Origin: Rhodosalinus sediminis
GTDB lineage: Bacteria; Pseudomonadota; Alphaproteobacteria; Rhodobacterales; Rhodobacteraceae
NCBI RefSeq assembly: GCF_003385555.1
Contig: NZ_QOHR01000003.1
Coordinates: forward strand, 202,122-238,048
Reading direction: 5' to 3'
Length of the DNA: 35,927 nucleotides
Under the pieces are notes generated by a model. It made no database searches. It saw only the letters and a list, made by a program, of their open reading frames with translations, and was not told where the DNA came from. The position numbers and the translations under genes are program-made. How positions within the stretch are numbered: position 1 is the stretch's first letter; every line of letters begins with the position of its first letter. Shown in pieces: positions 17,146 through 25,646 of this stretch.

Positions 17146-17745
17146 ATGGCCCTCGGCGAGGAGACCCGGTCCCGGGTGATGGCCTGGCTCAAGCTCGCGC
17201 TGCCGCTCGCCGCGCTGGGGCTCCTGTCGGTGCTCTTCCTGCTCGCCCGCCCGGCCGCGCCGCCGGAACCGCCGGCGTGGCTGGCGGAGCGCGGCGAGAC
17301 GGTGCGCGACGGCGAGCGCGTGGCCGGCCCGACCTTCGCCACGATGACCGAGGACGGCACCGACCTGATGCTGAGCGCGCGCACCGCCCGGCCCGAGGGC
17401 GCCGGCCGCGCGGCGGTCGAGGCGCTGCGCGGGACGGCCCGGCTGCCGGACGGCAGCACGATCCGCCTCGCCGCCCGGAGCGGCGTGCTCGACGACGCGG
17501 CGGCGGAGGCCCGGCTCTCCGGCGGCGTGCAGATCGAAAGCTCCACCGGGTACCGGCTGGAGGCCGAGCTCCTCACCCTCGATTTCGACCGCCTGCGCAT
17601 GGAGAGCGGCAGCCCCGTCACAGGGCGCGCGCCCGCCGGCACGCTCACCGCCGGGCGGCTCGTGGTCGAGGGCGGCGGGGACGCGCGCGGCGCCCGCCTG
17701 CTTTTCACCGACGGCGTGAAGCTGCTATACGACCCCGACGGGTAA
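17146..17745 (+). CDS. lptC: LPS export ABC transporter periplasmic protein LptC
   Basis: Bitopic inner-membrane component of the Lpt bridge that passes lipopolysaccharide from LptB2FG to LptA. The 199-aa protein has one N-terminal membrane segment (about 14-34, [20 protein letters not shown]) followed by a beta-jellyroll of repeated short strands ([40 protein letters not shown]) ending in [10 protein letters not shown]. Sequence conservation in LptC is always weak; assignment rests on topology, strand pattern and position directly before lptA and lptB. lptA follows after 15 bases. Confidence 0.9.
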   Translation: MALGEETRSRVMAWLKLALPLAALGLLSVLFLLARPAAPPEPPAWLAERGETVRDGERVAGPTFATMTEDGTDLMLSARTARPEGAGRAAVEALRGTARLPDGSTIRLAARSGVLDDAAAEARLSGGVQIESSTGYRLEAELLTLDFDRLRMESGSPVTGRAPAGTLTAGRLVVEGGGDARGARLLFTDGVKLLYDPDG

Positions 17746-17760
17746 CAGCGGATCGAGCGG

Positions 17761-18261
17761 GTGACAGTTCTCAGACATTGCCTGCGCGCGGCGGCGCTCG
17801 GCGCGGCGCTCGCCGCGGCCCCGCTGGCCGCGCAGGAGACCGGGACCGCCTTCGGCGACGGCGGCGCCGACCCCGACGCGCCCGTCGAGATCGACGCGGA
17901 CCGCCTCTCGGTCGATCAGGAGTCGGGCGTCGCCGTCTTTTCGGGCAGCGTCAGGATCGTGCAGGACACCATGCGCCTCGGCGCGGCGCGCGTGCGCGTG
18001 ATCTACACCCCCGGCGGGGACCGGATCGAGCGGCTGGAGGCCACCGGCGGCGTGACCCTCGTCAGCGGCGAGGACGCCGCCGAGGCGGAGCGCGCCGACT
18101 ACGAGGTGGAGGCCGGCCGCATCCGCATGAGCGGCGAGGTGCTCCTGACCCGGGGCGAGACGATCGTCGCCGCGGAGCGCATGGACATCGAGCTCGAGAC
18201 CGGGCGCGCGGAGCTTTCGGGCCGCGTGCGCACGGTGTTGCAGCCGGGCGGCGACGAGTGA
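17761..18261 (+). CDS. lptA: LPS transport periplasmic protein LptA (OstA family)
   Basis: Periplasmic beta-jellyroll protein that bridges LptC and LptD. The 166-aa protein has a signal peptide (about 1-24, cleavage near LAAQ) and the OstA-like domain with [48 protein letters not shown] and [10 protein letters not shown]. The start is a GTG at 17761. Its TGA overlaps the GTG start of lptB as GTGA, indicating coupled translation. Confidence 0.94.
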   Translation: MTVLRHCLRAAALGAALAAAPLAAQETGTAFGDGGADPDAPVEIDADRLSVDQESGVAVFSGSVRIVQDTMRLGAARVRVIYTPGGDRIERLEATGGVTLVSGEDAAEAERADYEVEAGRIRMSGEVLLTRGETIVAAERMDIELETGRAELSGRVRTVLQPGGDE

Positions 18262-19016
18262 CCGCGCCGGCGCTCTCCGTCACCGAGGGCGCGCAGGGGC
18301 TCGAGGTGCGTCACCTGCGCAAGAGCTACCGCAAGCGCGTGGTGATCCGCGACGTCAGCATGGAGCTTCACCGCGGCGAGGTCGTGGGGCTTCTCGGTCC
18401 CAACGGCTCGGGCAAGACGACCTGCTTCTACGCGATCGCCGGGCTGATCTTTCCCGAGGGCGGGCAGATCCTCGTGGACGGGCGCGACGTGACCGGCCTG
18501 CCGATGTATCGCCGCGCGCGGCTCGGCATCGGCTACCTGCCGCAGGAAATGTCGATCTTCCGCGGGCTCAGCGTGGAGGACAACATTCTCGCCGTGCTCG
18601 ACATCACCGTGCGCCCGCGCCATCGCCGGCGCGAGCGGCTCGGGGAACTGCTCTCGGACTTCTCGATCGAGCACCTGCGCCGGGCGCCCGCGCTCGCGCT
18701 CTCGGGGGGCGAGCGGCGCCGGGTGGAGATCGCGCGCTGCCTCGCCGCCGATCCGAAGTACCTGCTCCTCGACGAGCCCTTCGCCGGCGTGGACCCGATC
18801 AGCGTGGGCGACATCCGCCAGCTCGTCGCGGAGCTCAAGACGCGGGGAATCGGCGTACTCATCACCGACCACAACGTGCGCGAGACGCTGGAGATCGTGG
18901 ACCGCGCCTACATCCTGCACGACGGCACCATGCTGATGTCGGGCAGCCCCGAGGAGGTCGTGCGCAACGAGAACGTGCGCCGCGTCTATCTCGGCGACAG
19001 CTTCCGCATCTCCTGA
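18258..19016 (+). CDS. lptB: LPS export ABC transporter ATP-binding protein LptB
   Basis: Cytoplasmic ATPase that powers lipopolysaccharide extraction by LptFG. The 252-aa protein has Walker A GPNGSGKT (47-54), the Q-loop in GYLPQE, signature LSGGE (148-152), Walker B LLLDEP (169-174) with catalytic Glu173, and H-loop His205 in [24 protein letters not shown] is characteristic of LptB. The GTG start at 18258 overlaps the lptA stop. lptF and lptG are not in the window, as expected since they usually lie elsewhere. hpf follows after about 200 bases with its own promoter candidate; rpoN, often present here in other proteobacteria, is absent. Confidence 0.96.
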   Translation: MTAPALSVTEGAQGLEVRHLRKSYRKRVVIRDVSMELHRGEVVGLLGPNGSGKTTCFYAIAGLIFPEGGQILVDGRDVTGLPMYRRARLGIGYLPQEMSIFRGLSVEDNILAVLDITVRPRHRRRERLGELLSDFSIEHLRRAPALALSGGERRRVEIARCLAADPKYLLLDEPFAGVDPISVGDIRQLVAELKTRGIGVLITDHNVRETLEIVDRAYILHDGTMLMSGSPEEVVRNENVRRVYLGDSFRIS

Positions 19017-19041
19017 CGCGGGCCGCGGCGGGCGGTTCCGA

Positions 19042-19071
19042 TTGACAGGACGCGCCGCGCTCCCGTCAAAT
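19042..19071 (+). promoter_or_regulatory. Candidate promoter for hpf-ptsN
   Basis: A perfect -35 hexamer TTGACA lies at 19042-19047, with TCAAAT (19066-19071) 18 bases downstream; AAATAT at 19068-19073 is a second, less well spaced -10. A start near 19078 would leave a G+C-rich leader of about 145 bases before the hpf ATG. That leader (19079-19223) contains CGGCGCGCGCGGCGCGCGG-like self-complementary sequence but no recognisable riboswitch. Confidence 0.45.
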
Positions 19072-19223
19072 ATCGCCCATGACGGAGCGGCTCGAGACGA
19101 AAGGACCCGGCGCGCGCGGCGCGCGGCGGTCCGGGGCGCCCGTCGTTTCCCTCCCGTGCCGCCCCGCGTCCGCGCATCCCGCCCGGACGCCGGCGGCCGG
19201 GGCGCCTCAGGAAAGGAGCGGGC

Positions 19224-19793
19224 ATGCGGTATCAGATCAGCGGCAAGCACATCGACGTCGGCGACGCGCTCAGCACGCATGTGAAGGACGAACTCGGCGC
19301 CGCGCTCGAGAAATACGCCAACCGTCCCACGGACGCGCAGGTGATCTTTTCCCGCAACGCGCATGAATACGTCTGCGAGGCGACCGTGCACCTCTCGACC
19401 GGGCTCACGGCGCAGGCCAGGGCGGCGGCGACCGGCATCTACGCCGCCTTCGACGCCTGCTGCGCCAAGATGGAAAAACAGCTGCGCCGCTACAAGCGCA
19501 GGTTGAAGGATCATCACCGGGAGCGCCCGCAGCCCGTTGAAGTCACGGGCGCGTCCTCGTATATCCTCGCGCCGGAAGGCGACGACTCGGAGCCCGACAC
19601 GCTGCAACCCGTCATCGTTGCGGAAACACAGACGCAGATCCCCGCGCTCTCGGTGGGCGAGGCGGTGATGCAGCTGGAACTGGCCGGGGCGCCGGTTCTG
19701 GTGTTCCGCAACGAGGCCCGGCAGGGCGTGAACGTGGTCTACCGGCGCGAGGACGGCAACATCGGCTGGATCGAACCGGAGGATTCAGCCTGA
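19224..19793 (+). CDS. hpf: Ribosome hibernation promoting factor, long form
   Basis: Binds the decoding region of the 30S subunit and, in its long form, dimerises 70S ribosomes into inactive 100S particles. The 189-aa protein has an N-terminal S30AE domain (1-105; MRYQISGKHIDVGDAL, then the basic KQLRRYKRRLKDH), a linker of about 25 residues, and the C-terminal dimerisation domain (about 133-185; MQLELAGAPVLVFRNEA, VNVVYRREDGNIGWIEP). That second domain marks it as long HPF rather than short HPF or YfiA. GGAAAGGAG at 19210-19218 precedes the ATG. It is followed after 45 bases by ptsN. Confidence 0.95.
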   Translation: MRYQISGKHIDVGDALSTHVKDELGAALEKYANRPTDAQVIFSRNAHEYVCEATVHLSTGLTAQARAAATGIYAAFDACCAKMEKQLRRYKRRLKDHHRERPQPVEVTGASSYILAPEGDDSEPDTLQPVIVAETQTQIPALSVGEAVMQLELAGAPVLVFRNEARQGVNVVYRREDGNIGWIEPEDSA

Positions 19794-19838
19794 AGACGGA
19801 CCAGCGGCCCCGGGCACGGGGCGGGAAACGGGCAGGAC

Positions 19839-20303
19839 ATGACGCTTCAGGACCTCGTCAAACCGGAGGCCGTGCGGGTCGTCACGGCGGCATCCAGCAA
19901 GAAGCGGCTGATCCACGAACTCGCGGAGCTCGCCGAATCGGCGTACGGCATCGACGCCGAGCGCGCGGTCGAGTGCCTGCTCGACCGCGAGGCGCTGGGC
20001 CCCACCGGCGTCGGGCAGGGCGTGGCGCTGCCGCACGCCCGGCTCGACGGGCTCGACCGGATGCGCGGCGCCTTCCTGCTGCTCGAGAAGCCTGTCGATT
20101 TCGACGCGGTCGACCGGCAGCCGGTGGACATCGCGCTGGCGCTCTTCGCCCCCGAAAGCGCGGGCGTGGAGCACCTGAAGGCGCTCGCCCTCGTGTCGCG
20201 GACGCTGCGCGACCCGAGCCTCTGCGCCAAGCTGCGCGCCAACCCGAGCCCCGGCAAGCTGCACACCATCCTGACCGAGGCGCAGGGCGTGAAGGCGGCC
20301 TGA
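19839..20303 (+). CDS. ptsN: PTS IIA-like nitrogen-regulatory protein (EIIA-Ntr)
   Basis: Phosphoacceptor of the nitrogen-related phosphotransferase system (PtsP-NPr-PtsN), a regulator of potassium, nitrogen and stress functions rather than a sugar transporter. The 154-aa protein shows the EIIA fold with EALGPTGVGQGVALPHARL, where His66 is the phosphorylation site, and the VDIALALFAPESAG strand. It ends the lpt-hpf-ptsN block. Its stop is 7 bases from the convergent sulfotransferase stop; both stop codons fall in the arms of the small inverted repeat CTGAG-ACCGG-CTCAG (20300-20314). Confidence 0.95.
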   Translation: MTLQDLVKPEAVRVVTAASSKKRLIHELAELAESAYGIDAERAVECLLDREALGPTGVGQGVALPHARLDGLDRMRGAFLLLEKPVDFDAVDRQPVDIALALFAPESAGVEHLKALALVSRTLRDPSLCAKLRANPSPGKLHTILTEAQGVKAA

Positions 20304-20310
20304 GACCGGC

Positions 20311-21753
20311 TCAGCCGGCCCAGTCCGCGAAGCCCAGCCGCTCGTAATCGCGCGCGTAGATCTCGCGCGCGCGTTTCTCCAGCCGCGCGTCGTAGATCGC
20401 GGCGAGCGGCACGGGCGCAGTCTCGGGCGTATCCTCGGGCGCGACCTCGGGCGGCGGCGCGTCGGGCCGGCCGACGGCGCGGGCGACGGCGGGCAGCCAG
20501 TCGCCCATCTCCGCCTCGCGCAGGATCAGGTCCGGCGGCGCGAAGGCGCTCATCCCCTCGAGCGCGGCGCTCTGGCTGCACCACTCCCCCGCGATTCGCA
20601 GGTTGGTGTTGCCGGCGAGGTTGTCCTTCAGGAACGCGAGAAACCCCTCGAAGGCCGCGCGGTGCCGCCCCGCGTCCCAGTCGGGGTCGGGCCAAACCTC
20701 CGGCAGGTCGAGCCCGTGCGTGCGCCGGATCACCCGGCGGATGCGCGCGAAGCTCCCCTCCCCCGTCGGCAGGATGCGCGTGCAGAAAGCGTGATGCGCC
20801 CGCGCCAGAGGGTGGCGCAGCACGGCGATCCGGCGGTGGCCCGGGTGCTCCCGCATCCAGCGGCGCAGGCGCCCTTGCGTGAAATCGCGCAGGAGCGCGT
20901 CCTCCGCGACCCCGTCCAGCCCGGCGAGCCACGCGCGCAGCGCCGCCTCCGGCCCGCCCCGGAGCGGCAGGCAGAGAACCGGCGCGCGCGCCGCGGCGAG
21001 CCAGCCGGGCACCGCCGCCCCGCGCGCCGGCTCGCCCCGCGGCAGGGCGTCGAGGTCGAAGCGGTCGAGCCGCGCGATGCCCTCGGGGATCGCCTCGGGG
21101 TTCGCGACCTTGGCGGTCACCGGCTCCGGGTTCTGCCGCTTGAGCCCGCGATCGAGCGCCTCGAGCCGCGCGGGCACGCCCAGCCAGGCGGCGAGGCCGT
21201 TCAGCACGTCGAGGTCCTGCAGATCCTCGTAGGCGATGGGAAACGCCGTCTGCCCCGTGCTCTGGAGCGCGTGCCGCACCCGCGCCTGAAAGGCCTGAAG
21301 CTCGGCGACATGCGCCTCGAACTCGACCGGGTCGAAGACCGCCCGCTCCGCCTTGCGCCGCGCGACGTTGGTGAGCTTCCACTGCCCCGTGGCCTGCGCG
21401 ATCCGGCGCGAGACGTAGCTCTCGAGCGGGTTGCGGGTGAGCACGATCTTGGCGCAGCGCGGATCGCCGAGGATCGCGTCGAGCACGCGCGGATCGTGGT
21501 CGTGGAAATAGCGAAAGCCCGCGAGCGCGCCGGGCGTCTCGCGGATCGCGGTGAGCAGGCGCGCGGGATCGGCGTCGCGCTCGGCCATGGTGACGCCGGC
21601 CACCGCGTCGCGGTTGGGGTAGCCGATGAACTGCGGATTGAAGGCCTCGCCGTGGCAGACGACGCCGTCGAGCGCGTTCAGGTTCGCCTCGAGAAAGTTC
21701 GAGCCGGTGCGCATCGCGGCGAGGATCACGAAGAAGTCGAAGCGGTCGCTCAT
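20311..21753 (-). CDS. Two-domain sulfotransferase (NodH-like N-terminal half)
   Basis: 480 aa, predicted cytoplasmic, transferring sulfate from PAPS to an acceptor. The N-terminal half (about 1-240) has the 5'-phosphosulfate loop AAMRTGSNFLEANL (12-25) and the 3'-phosphate motif VLTRNPLESYVSRR (104-117, with Arg107 and Ser115), as in NodH/Stf0-type enzymes. The second half (about 255-440) resembles a family-2 sulfotransferase: RIAVLRHPLARAHHAFCTRI (308-327), FEGFLAFLKDNLAGNTNLRI and a DLILREAEM segment; it lacks an obvious PAPS P-loop (LCLPLRGG at the expected place). It may therefore be a catalytic plus a degenerate domain. The ATG overlaps the stop of the upstream GT14-like gene (ATGA). 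The acceptor is unknown; context suggests a surface glycan. The frame stays open upstream to 23700, but that part is out-of-frame sequence. Confidence 0.85.
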   Translation of the reverse strand: MSDRFDFFVILAAMRTGSNFLEANLNALDGVVCHGEAFNPQFIGYPNRDAVAGVTMAERDADPARLLTAIRETPGALAGFRYFHDHDPRVLDAILGDPRCAKIVLTRNPLESYVSRRIAQATGQWKLTNVARRKAERAVFDPVEFEAHVAELQAFQARVRHALQSTGQTAFPIAYEDLQDLDVLNGLAAWLGVPARLEALDRGLKRQNPEPVTAKVANPEAIPEGIARLDRFDLDALPRGEPARGAAVPGWLAAARAPVLCLPLRGGPEAALRAWLAGLDGVAEDALLRDFTQGRLRRWMREHPGHRRIAVLRHPLARAHHAFCTRILPTGEGSFARIRRVIRRTHGLDLPEVWPDPDWDAGRHRAAFEGFLAFLKDNLAGNTNLRIAGEWCSQSAALEGMSAFAPPDLILREAEMGDWLPAVARAVGRPDAPPPEVAPEDTPETAPVPLAAIYDARLEKRAREIYARDYERLGFADWAG

Positions 21754-23459
21754 GGCTCGCGCACCACGTAGGGCTTGCGCGGCGGGCGCGGCGCCGCGCG
21801 CTGACTGGCCGGCCCGGTCGGGAAATCGCCGGTGAGATAGGGGTGCATCCCCTGATTCTTGAGCTCCTGCAGGAAGGCGCCGAAGCCCTCCAGATCGACG
21901 AGGCGCGGCATCTCCAGCTCGGCGGCCTCGGGCGCGCCCATGTCGGAGAGGACCGACCGCAGGGCCTGCGCCGGGGTCGCCACGACCTCCGCCATGCTCC
22001 AGACCCGGATGCGCGCGGCGGTCCAGGGCGAGCGCAGAACCTTGAGATGGTCCGCCTCCACGGCCTGCAGATGCGCGGCCTCGGCCCGGACCTCGGCGGC
22101 GGGACGGCCGGAACGGAAGAGCGGCACCGCCCACGCCCCGGTCACGGCGGCGATCCGCGCGTTGGGGTCCTGGGCGATCGTCCAGTTCAGGCTCTGATCG
22201 TCGCGCGGGCCGAACTGGAAGCACTGGTGCCGGCCGCGCGTGTTCCAGATCAGGCTCGTCAGGAAGGCCTTCGGGTTGGCGTCGCGCAGGGCCGCGCTGT
22301 CGGTCAGCGCGCCCTCGATCACCGTCGCGCCATCGGCGAACTCCGCGCGCTCGGGCGCGAAGAGATGCCCGTGGACCCGCGCGCCGGTGCTCGCCGTCAG
22401 CCACGCCTCGACCCCCTCGAAGAGTTCGGCGAAGCCGTGCAGCAGCGTGTAGGGCGCGGCCGTGACGCTGGTTTCCCGGCCCTCCGCCGGAAAGCTGCTC
22501 TGCATCCAGAGCCCGGGCCGCGCGCGGGTGCGCCGCTCCGCGCCCTTGGCGAAAAGACGGTCGATCCGGGCCGGGTCGGGCTCGGCCCGGCCCGCCCGGC
22601 CGGCCGCCTCGGTCAGGAACGCGTCGTACAGCCGATCCGCCCCCGGCCAGATCTTGCGCGCCACGAAGCACCGCGACCGGCGCAGAAGCGTCAGGTGATC
22701 GTCGTAGAAGATGTGCGGCCGCCCCTGGTAGTCGAACTTCGACACGGTCAGCGATCGGCTTTCGATGCGCCGGGCGTGGCGCCGCGCGAGCGTCTGGAAA
22801 TAGCTCTCGTCCGGGATCCAGACCCGGCGGAAGAAGCGGTCGTGCGCGGCGCGGTTCGGGTCCCGCAGGATCGCCGCGAGGGTCTCGCGCGTGAGGCACC
22901 ACCACTGGCTGCCCATGTGCGGCACGAGGCCGTCCGGCATCTCGCGCCGGCGCCCGATCCGACGCTGCAGCTCGACGTAGGCGTCGAAGAGCCGGCGCTG
23001 CCGCTTCCACGCGAAGGGGAAGGCGAGGGTGAAGCGCTCCTCGTGCAGGCCGCCCACGGTCCAGGGCACCTCGGCGGTGGTCGCGCTCTCGATGAAGTCG
23101 GTCTCCGGCCGCGCGGCGAGGTAGTCGATCAGCTCTTCGACCGGGCGGATCGGCAGGCAGGCGCCGGAGGCGAGATAGACGTGCCCCACATCGGGGAAAC
23201 GCGACAGCAGCGTCTCGGCCGCCGCCTGCGTCGCGGCGACGAGGCTCCAGGTGCCCCATTCGCAGCGGAAGCGGCGCGAGAAGACGATGCGCGCCTCGTC
23301 CGAAAGCGCCCGCGCGAAGGCGTCGTGGCGCGCGCGGGGCACGGCGCGATCGACGTGGATCACCACCGGACAGCCCGCCCGCGCCCAGTGGCGCGCGACC
23401 TGCTCGGCCCGGTCGAAGGCCGTGTGCACGAGGAGGATGACACCGAGCCGCGCGGTCAT
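21750..23459 (-). CDS. GT14-type glycosyltransferase (beta-1,6-GlcNAc / xylosyltransferase-like 'Branch' domain) with C-terminal domain of unknown function
   Basis: 569 aa, no signal peptide. Residues 1-270 match the Branch/core-2 family: GVILLVHTAFDRAEQ, VVIHVDRAVP, CEWGTWSLVAATQAA (66-80), HVYLASGACLPIRP (93-106), the GSQWWCLTRE segment and a late IPDESYFQTL with the likely catalytic acid. Residues 300-569 are a second domain (MQSSFPAEGRETSVTAAPYT, WNTRGRHQCFQFGPRDDQSL) that I associate with a Rhodobacterales-restricted DUF; its function is unknown. The ATG at 23459 overlaps the previous gene's stop (ATGA). A longer start at 23528 would add 23 unconserved residues. The donor sugar cannot be told from sequence. 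It is the fifth gene of the galU-to-sulfotransferase run. Confidence 0.86.
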   Translation of the reverse strand: MTARLGVILLVHTAFDRAEQVARHWARAGCPVVIHVDRAVPRARHDAFARALSDEARIVFSRRFRCEWGTWSLVAATQAAAETLLSRFPDVGHVYLASGACLPIRPVEELIDYLAARPETDFIESATTAEVPWTVGGLHEERFTLAFPFAWKRQRRLFDAYVELQRRIGRRREMPDGLVPHMGSQWWCLTRETLAAILRDPNRAAHDRFFRRVWIPDESYFQTLARRHARRIESRSLTVSKFDYQGRPHIFYDDHLTLLRRSRCFVARKIWPGADRLYDAFLTEAAGRAGRAEPDPARIDRLFAKGAERRTRARPGLWMQSSFPAEGRETSVTAAPYTLLHGFAELFEGVEAWLTASTGARVHGHLFAPERAEFADGATVIEGALTDSAALRDANPKAFLTSLIWNTRGRHQCFQFGPRDDQSLNWTIAQDPNARIAAVTGAWAVPLFRSGRPAAEVRAEAAHLQAVEADHLKVLRSPWTAARIRVWSMAEVVATPAQALRSVLSDMGAPEAAELEMPRLVDLEGFGAFLQELKNQGMHPYLTGDFPTGPASQRAAPRPPRKPYVVREP

Positions 23460-24466
23460 GCCCATTCGCCCTTGGACATGAGCCCGAGGATCTCGAGCTG
23501 CCGCCAGTTGAGGAATTTCTCGGACCACGGCGTCCAGAGCTCCGGCGTCTCGGACAGCCCGCGGGCGTAGGCCGCGTATTCCCGCCCCGCCGCGTAGTGC
23601 TCGCCGCGGGCGAGCTCCTCGTCGGCCTTGGCGCCCAGCGTGTCGAGAAACTTCGTGTGCATGAGCAGTCCGCTGGCCCTCTCCCCGCCGCCGGCGTCAT
23701 AGACGAGGTTCAGACCCCGCGGCAGGAGCATGTGCGTCGAGCTGACGTAGGCGTAGCGGCGGTGCCACTTCACGAGCGGGATCTTGTTGAGCGCCGGCGC
23801 CTCCCACGGCCGGTCGGCGAAGAACACGCGGGAGCGCGGCCCGCCCTGTATCCACAGGTTGCCGAGGTCGGGGTTCTTCAGGCTGCGGTAGTTTCCGGGA
23901 TCGAACCACGCCGCGATCTCGAGCGGGTCCTGCCCGGGGCGGTAGCGCTGCGCCGCGATCGGCCCCTTGGGATACATGTCGAGGAGCATCGCGCTGAACG
24001 ACCGCACCCCCGCCCCGTCGAGCCAGTCGGTGAGCGCCGGCAGCGGCCGCGTGTCGCAGAAGGGATAGATCAGCAGTTCGTCCGGATCGACGGTCAGGCA
24101 CCAGTGCCCGTGGCCGTAGCGGCCGAGCAGCGCGTTCATCCAGTCCACGCCGTAGCGCGCGCGCTTGTAGCTCCGCGCGGTGTGCCAGAGCGAGACGTCG
24201 GGCTGCTCGGCGAGGTAGTCGCGCGCGCCGTCGGTGCTGTCGTTGTCCACGACGAGGAAGTGATCCACCCCAAGCTCGCGGTAGTAGCGCAGGAAATACG
24301 GCAGGCGCACCGCCTCGTCGCGCTCCGTCGCGAAGAGCAGGATGTCGCCGGGCCGGATCGCGGACGTCCGGTCGACGACGCGCGACAGCTCGCGGCCCCG
24401 GACCGCCGCGCGCGCCCGCCATCCCTTGCGCCGCCAGCGCAGCTTGTAGGATTGCCAAAGGCCCAC
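23456..24466 (-). CDS. Family 2 glycosyltransferase (DUF-type, paralogue A)
   Basis: 336 aa. The GT-A fold motifs are clear: DILLFATERDEAVRLPYFL, HFLVVDNDSTDG (69-80) and the metal-binding TVDPDELLIYP (126-136, DPDE at 128-130). LDMYPKGPIAAQ and NKIPLVKWHRRYAY are shared with the next gene upstream, with which it aligns over its whole length, so the two are tandem paralogues. I place the start at the GTG at 24466 because GAGGGG precedes it and the alignment with the paralogue begins there. The frame stays open to a GTG at 24550, which would add 28 unconserved residues. The ATGA overlap with the GT14 gene suggests coupled expression. Donor and acceptor are unknown; it is probably cytoplasmic or membrane-associated. 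Confidence 0.86.
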   Translation of the reverse strand: MGLWQSYKLRWRRKGWRARAAVRGRELSRVVDRTSAIRPGDILLFATERDEAVRLPYFLRYYRELGVDHFLVVDNDSTDGARDYLAEQPDVSLWHTARSYKRARYGVDWMNALLGRYGHGHWCLTVDPDELLIYPFCDTRPLPALTDWLDGAGVRSFSAMLLDMYPKGPIAAQRYRPGQDPLEIAAWFDPGNYRSLKNPDLGNLWIQGGPRSRVFFADRPWEAPALNKIPLVKWHRRYAYVSSTHMLLPRGLNLVYDAGGGERASGLLMHTKFLDTLGAKADEELARGEHYAAGREYAAYARGLSETPELWTPWSEKFLNWRQLEILGLMSKGEWA

Positions 24467-24613
24467 GCGCCCCTCGTCCCCGTCGCCCCAGTCATGGCGG
24501 CGCGCCGCCTCCGCCGTTCGGAGGGCGCCCCGCCCTGCGCGCGCCCTCACCCCGACGGGGCGCGTCGCGGGAAAAGGATACGGGAGCCCGTCTTTCGGGT
24601 AAACGCCTGTCGA

Positions 24614-25636
24614 TCAGACCCAGCCGCCGCGCGACATGAGCCCCAGCGCCTCGAGCTGGCGCCAGCCGGTGTACCGGGTGGAGGCCGGGCACCAGAGGTC
24701 CGGGTCGGCCATCAGCGCGTCGTAGTAGGCTTGGTAGCTGTCGGCGACCTCGAAGTGCTCGCGGCGCGTCTTCTCCTCGCGGCTGCGGGCGACGATGGTG
24801 TTGAGGAACTTCGTGTGCAGGAGCACGCCGGACAGCGACTCGCCGCCCTCCGCGTCGTAGACCGCGTTCAGCCGGCGCGGCAGGATCTGGTGCGTCGAGG
24901 TGTTGTAGACGTAGCGCCGGTTCCACCGCACCAGCGGGATCTTGTTGAGCGTCGGCGCCCGGCGCGGCCGGTCGGCGAAGAAGACCCGCGCCCGCACGCC
25001 GCCGCGGACCCAGAGATTGCGGAGCCTCGGCTGCACCTCGATGAAATGGTTGCCCGCGTCGAACCAAGCGAGCGTCTCGAAGGGATCGTCGCCGGCCGCG
25101 TAGGGCTGCGCGCCGGGCGGGCCCTGCGGATACATGTCGAGCATCATGGCGCCGAAGCTCTCCCGCCCCTCGCGGTCGAGCCGCTCGGTGAGCGCCGGCA
25201 GGGGCCGGGTCTCGTGGTGCGGGTAGATCAGGATCTCGTCGGCGTCCAGCGTCAGGCACCAGTGCCCGTGCCCGTGCCGGATCTGGAGCCAGGTGAGCCA
25301 GTCCACCCCGAAGCGCGCCCGCTTGTAGCTGTGCCCCGTGCGCCAGAGCGAGACGTCCGCCTGATCGGCGAGCCACGCGCGCGTGCCGTCGTCGCTGTCG
25401 TTGTCCACGACGAGGAAGTGATCGACGCCGAGGCCCCGGTGATGATCGAGGAAATGGGGCAGCTGCAGCGCCTCGTTGCGCACGGCGACGAAGGCGAGGA
25501 TGTCGCCCGGCTGGATCGCGCCGGTGCGGTCCGCCACCGCGCGGAGCTGCCGGCGCTTGCGGACCGCGCGGGCGAGGAGGCGACGGCGCTTCCATCGCAG
25601 CCGGTAGGCCAGCCAGAGCTCGCGCGCCGTCTCCAC
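24614..25636 (-). CDS. Family 2 glycosyltransferase (DUF-type, paralogue B)
   Basis: 340 aa, starting at a GTG at 25636 with GGAGAG upstream, 10 bases after the galE stop. Motifs parallel paralogue A: DILAFVAVRNEALQLPHFL, HFLVVDNDSDDG (73-84), TLDADEILIYP (129-139, DADE at 131-134), LDMYPQGPPGAQ and NKIPLVRWNRRYVY, ending in a similar QLEALGLMSRGGWV. A gap of about 147 bases, the largest inside this run, separates it from paralogue A. On the minus strand it contains ACGGGCTCCCGT followed by ATCCTTTT (about 24577-24596), a weak terminator or attenuator candidate. Confidence 0.86.
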   Translation of the reverse strand: METARELWLAYRLRWKRRRLLARAVRKRRQLRAVADRTGAIQPGDILAFVAVRNEALQLPHFLDHHRGLGVDHFLVVDNDSDDGTRAWLADQADVSLWRTGHSYKRARFGVDWLTWLQIRHGHGHWCLTLDADEILIYPHHETRPLPALTERLDREGRESFGAMMLDMYPQGPPGAQPYAAGDDPFETLAWFDAGNHFIEVQPRLRNLWVRGGVRARVFFADRPRRAPTLNKIPLVRWNRRYVYNTSTHQILPRRLNAVYDAEGGESLSGVLLHTKFLNTIVARSREEKTRREHFEVADSYQAYYDALMADPDLWCPASTRYTGWRQLEALGLMSRGGWV

Positions 25637-25646
25637 TCCGCTCTCC

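Noticed and set aside
19079-19366. Small plus-strand frame starting just after the hpf promoter
   Set aside because: It has no ribosome site, a low-complexity Ala/Arg/Gly-rich sequence, and overlaps hpf in another frame. It is better read as the hpf leader.
20311-23700. 1,129-residue fusion of an N-terminal protein with the sulfotransferase
   Set aside because: The upstream part is out-of-frame sequence of the GT14-like gene. The true sulfotransferase start at 21753 makes an ATGA overlap and begins with the PAPS-site region.
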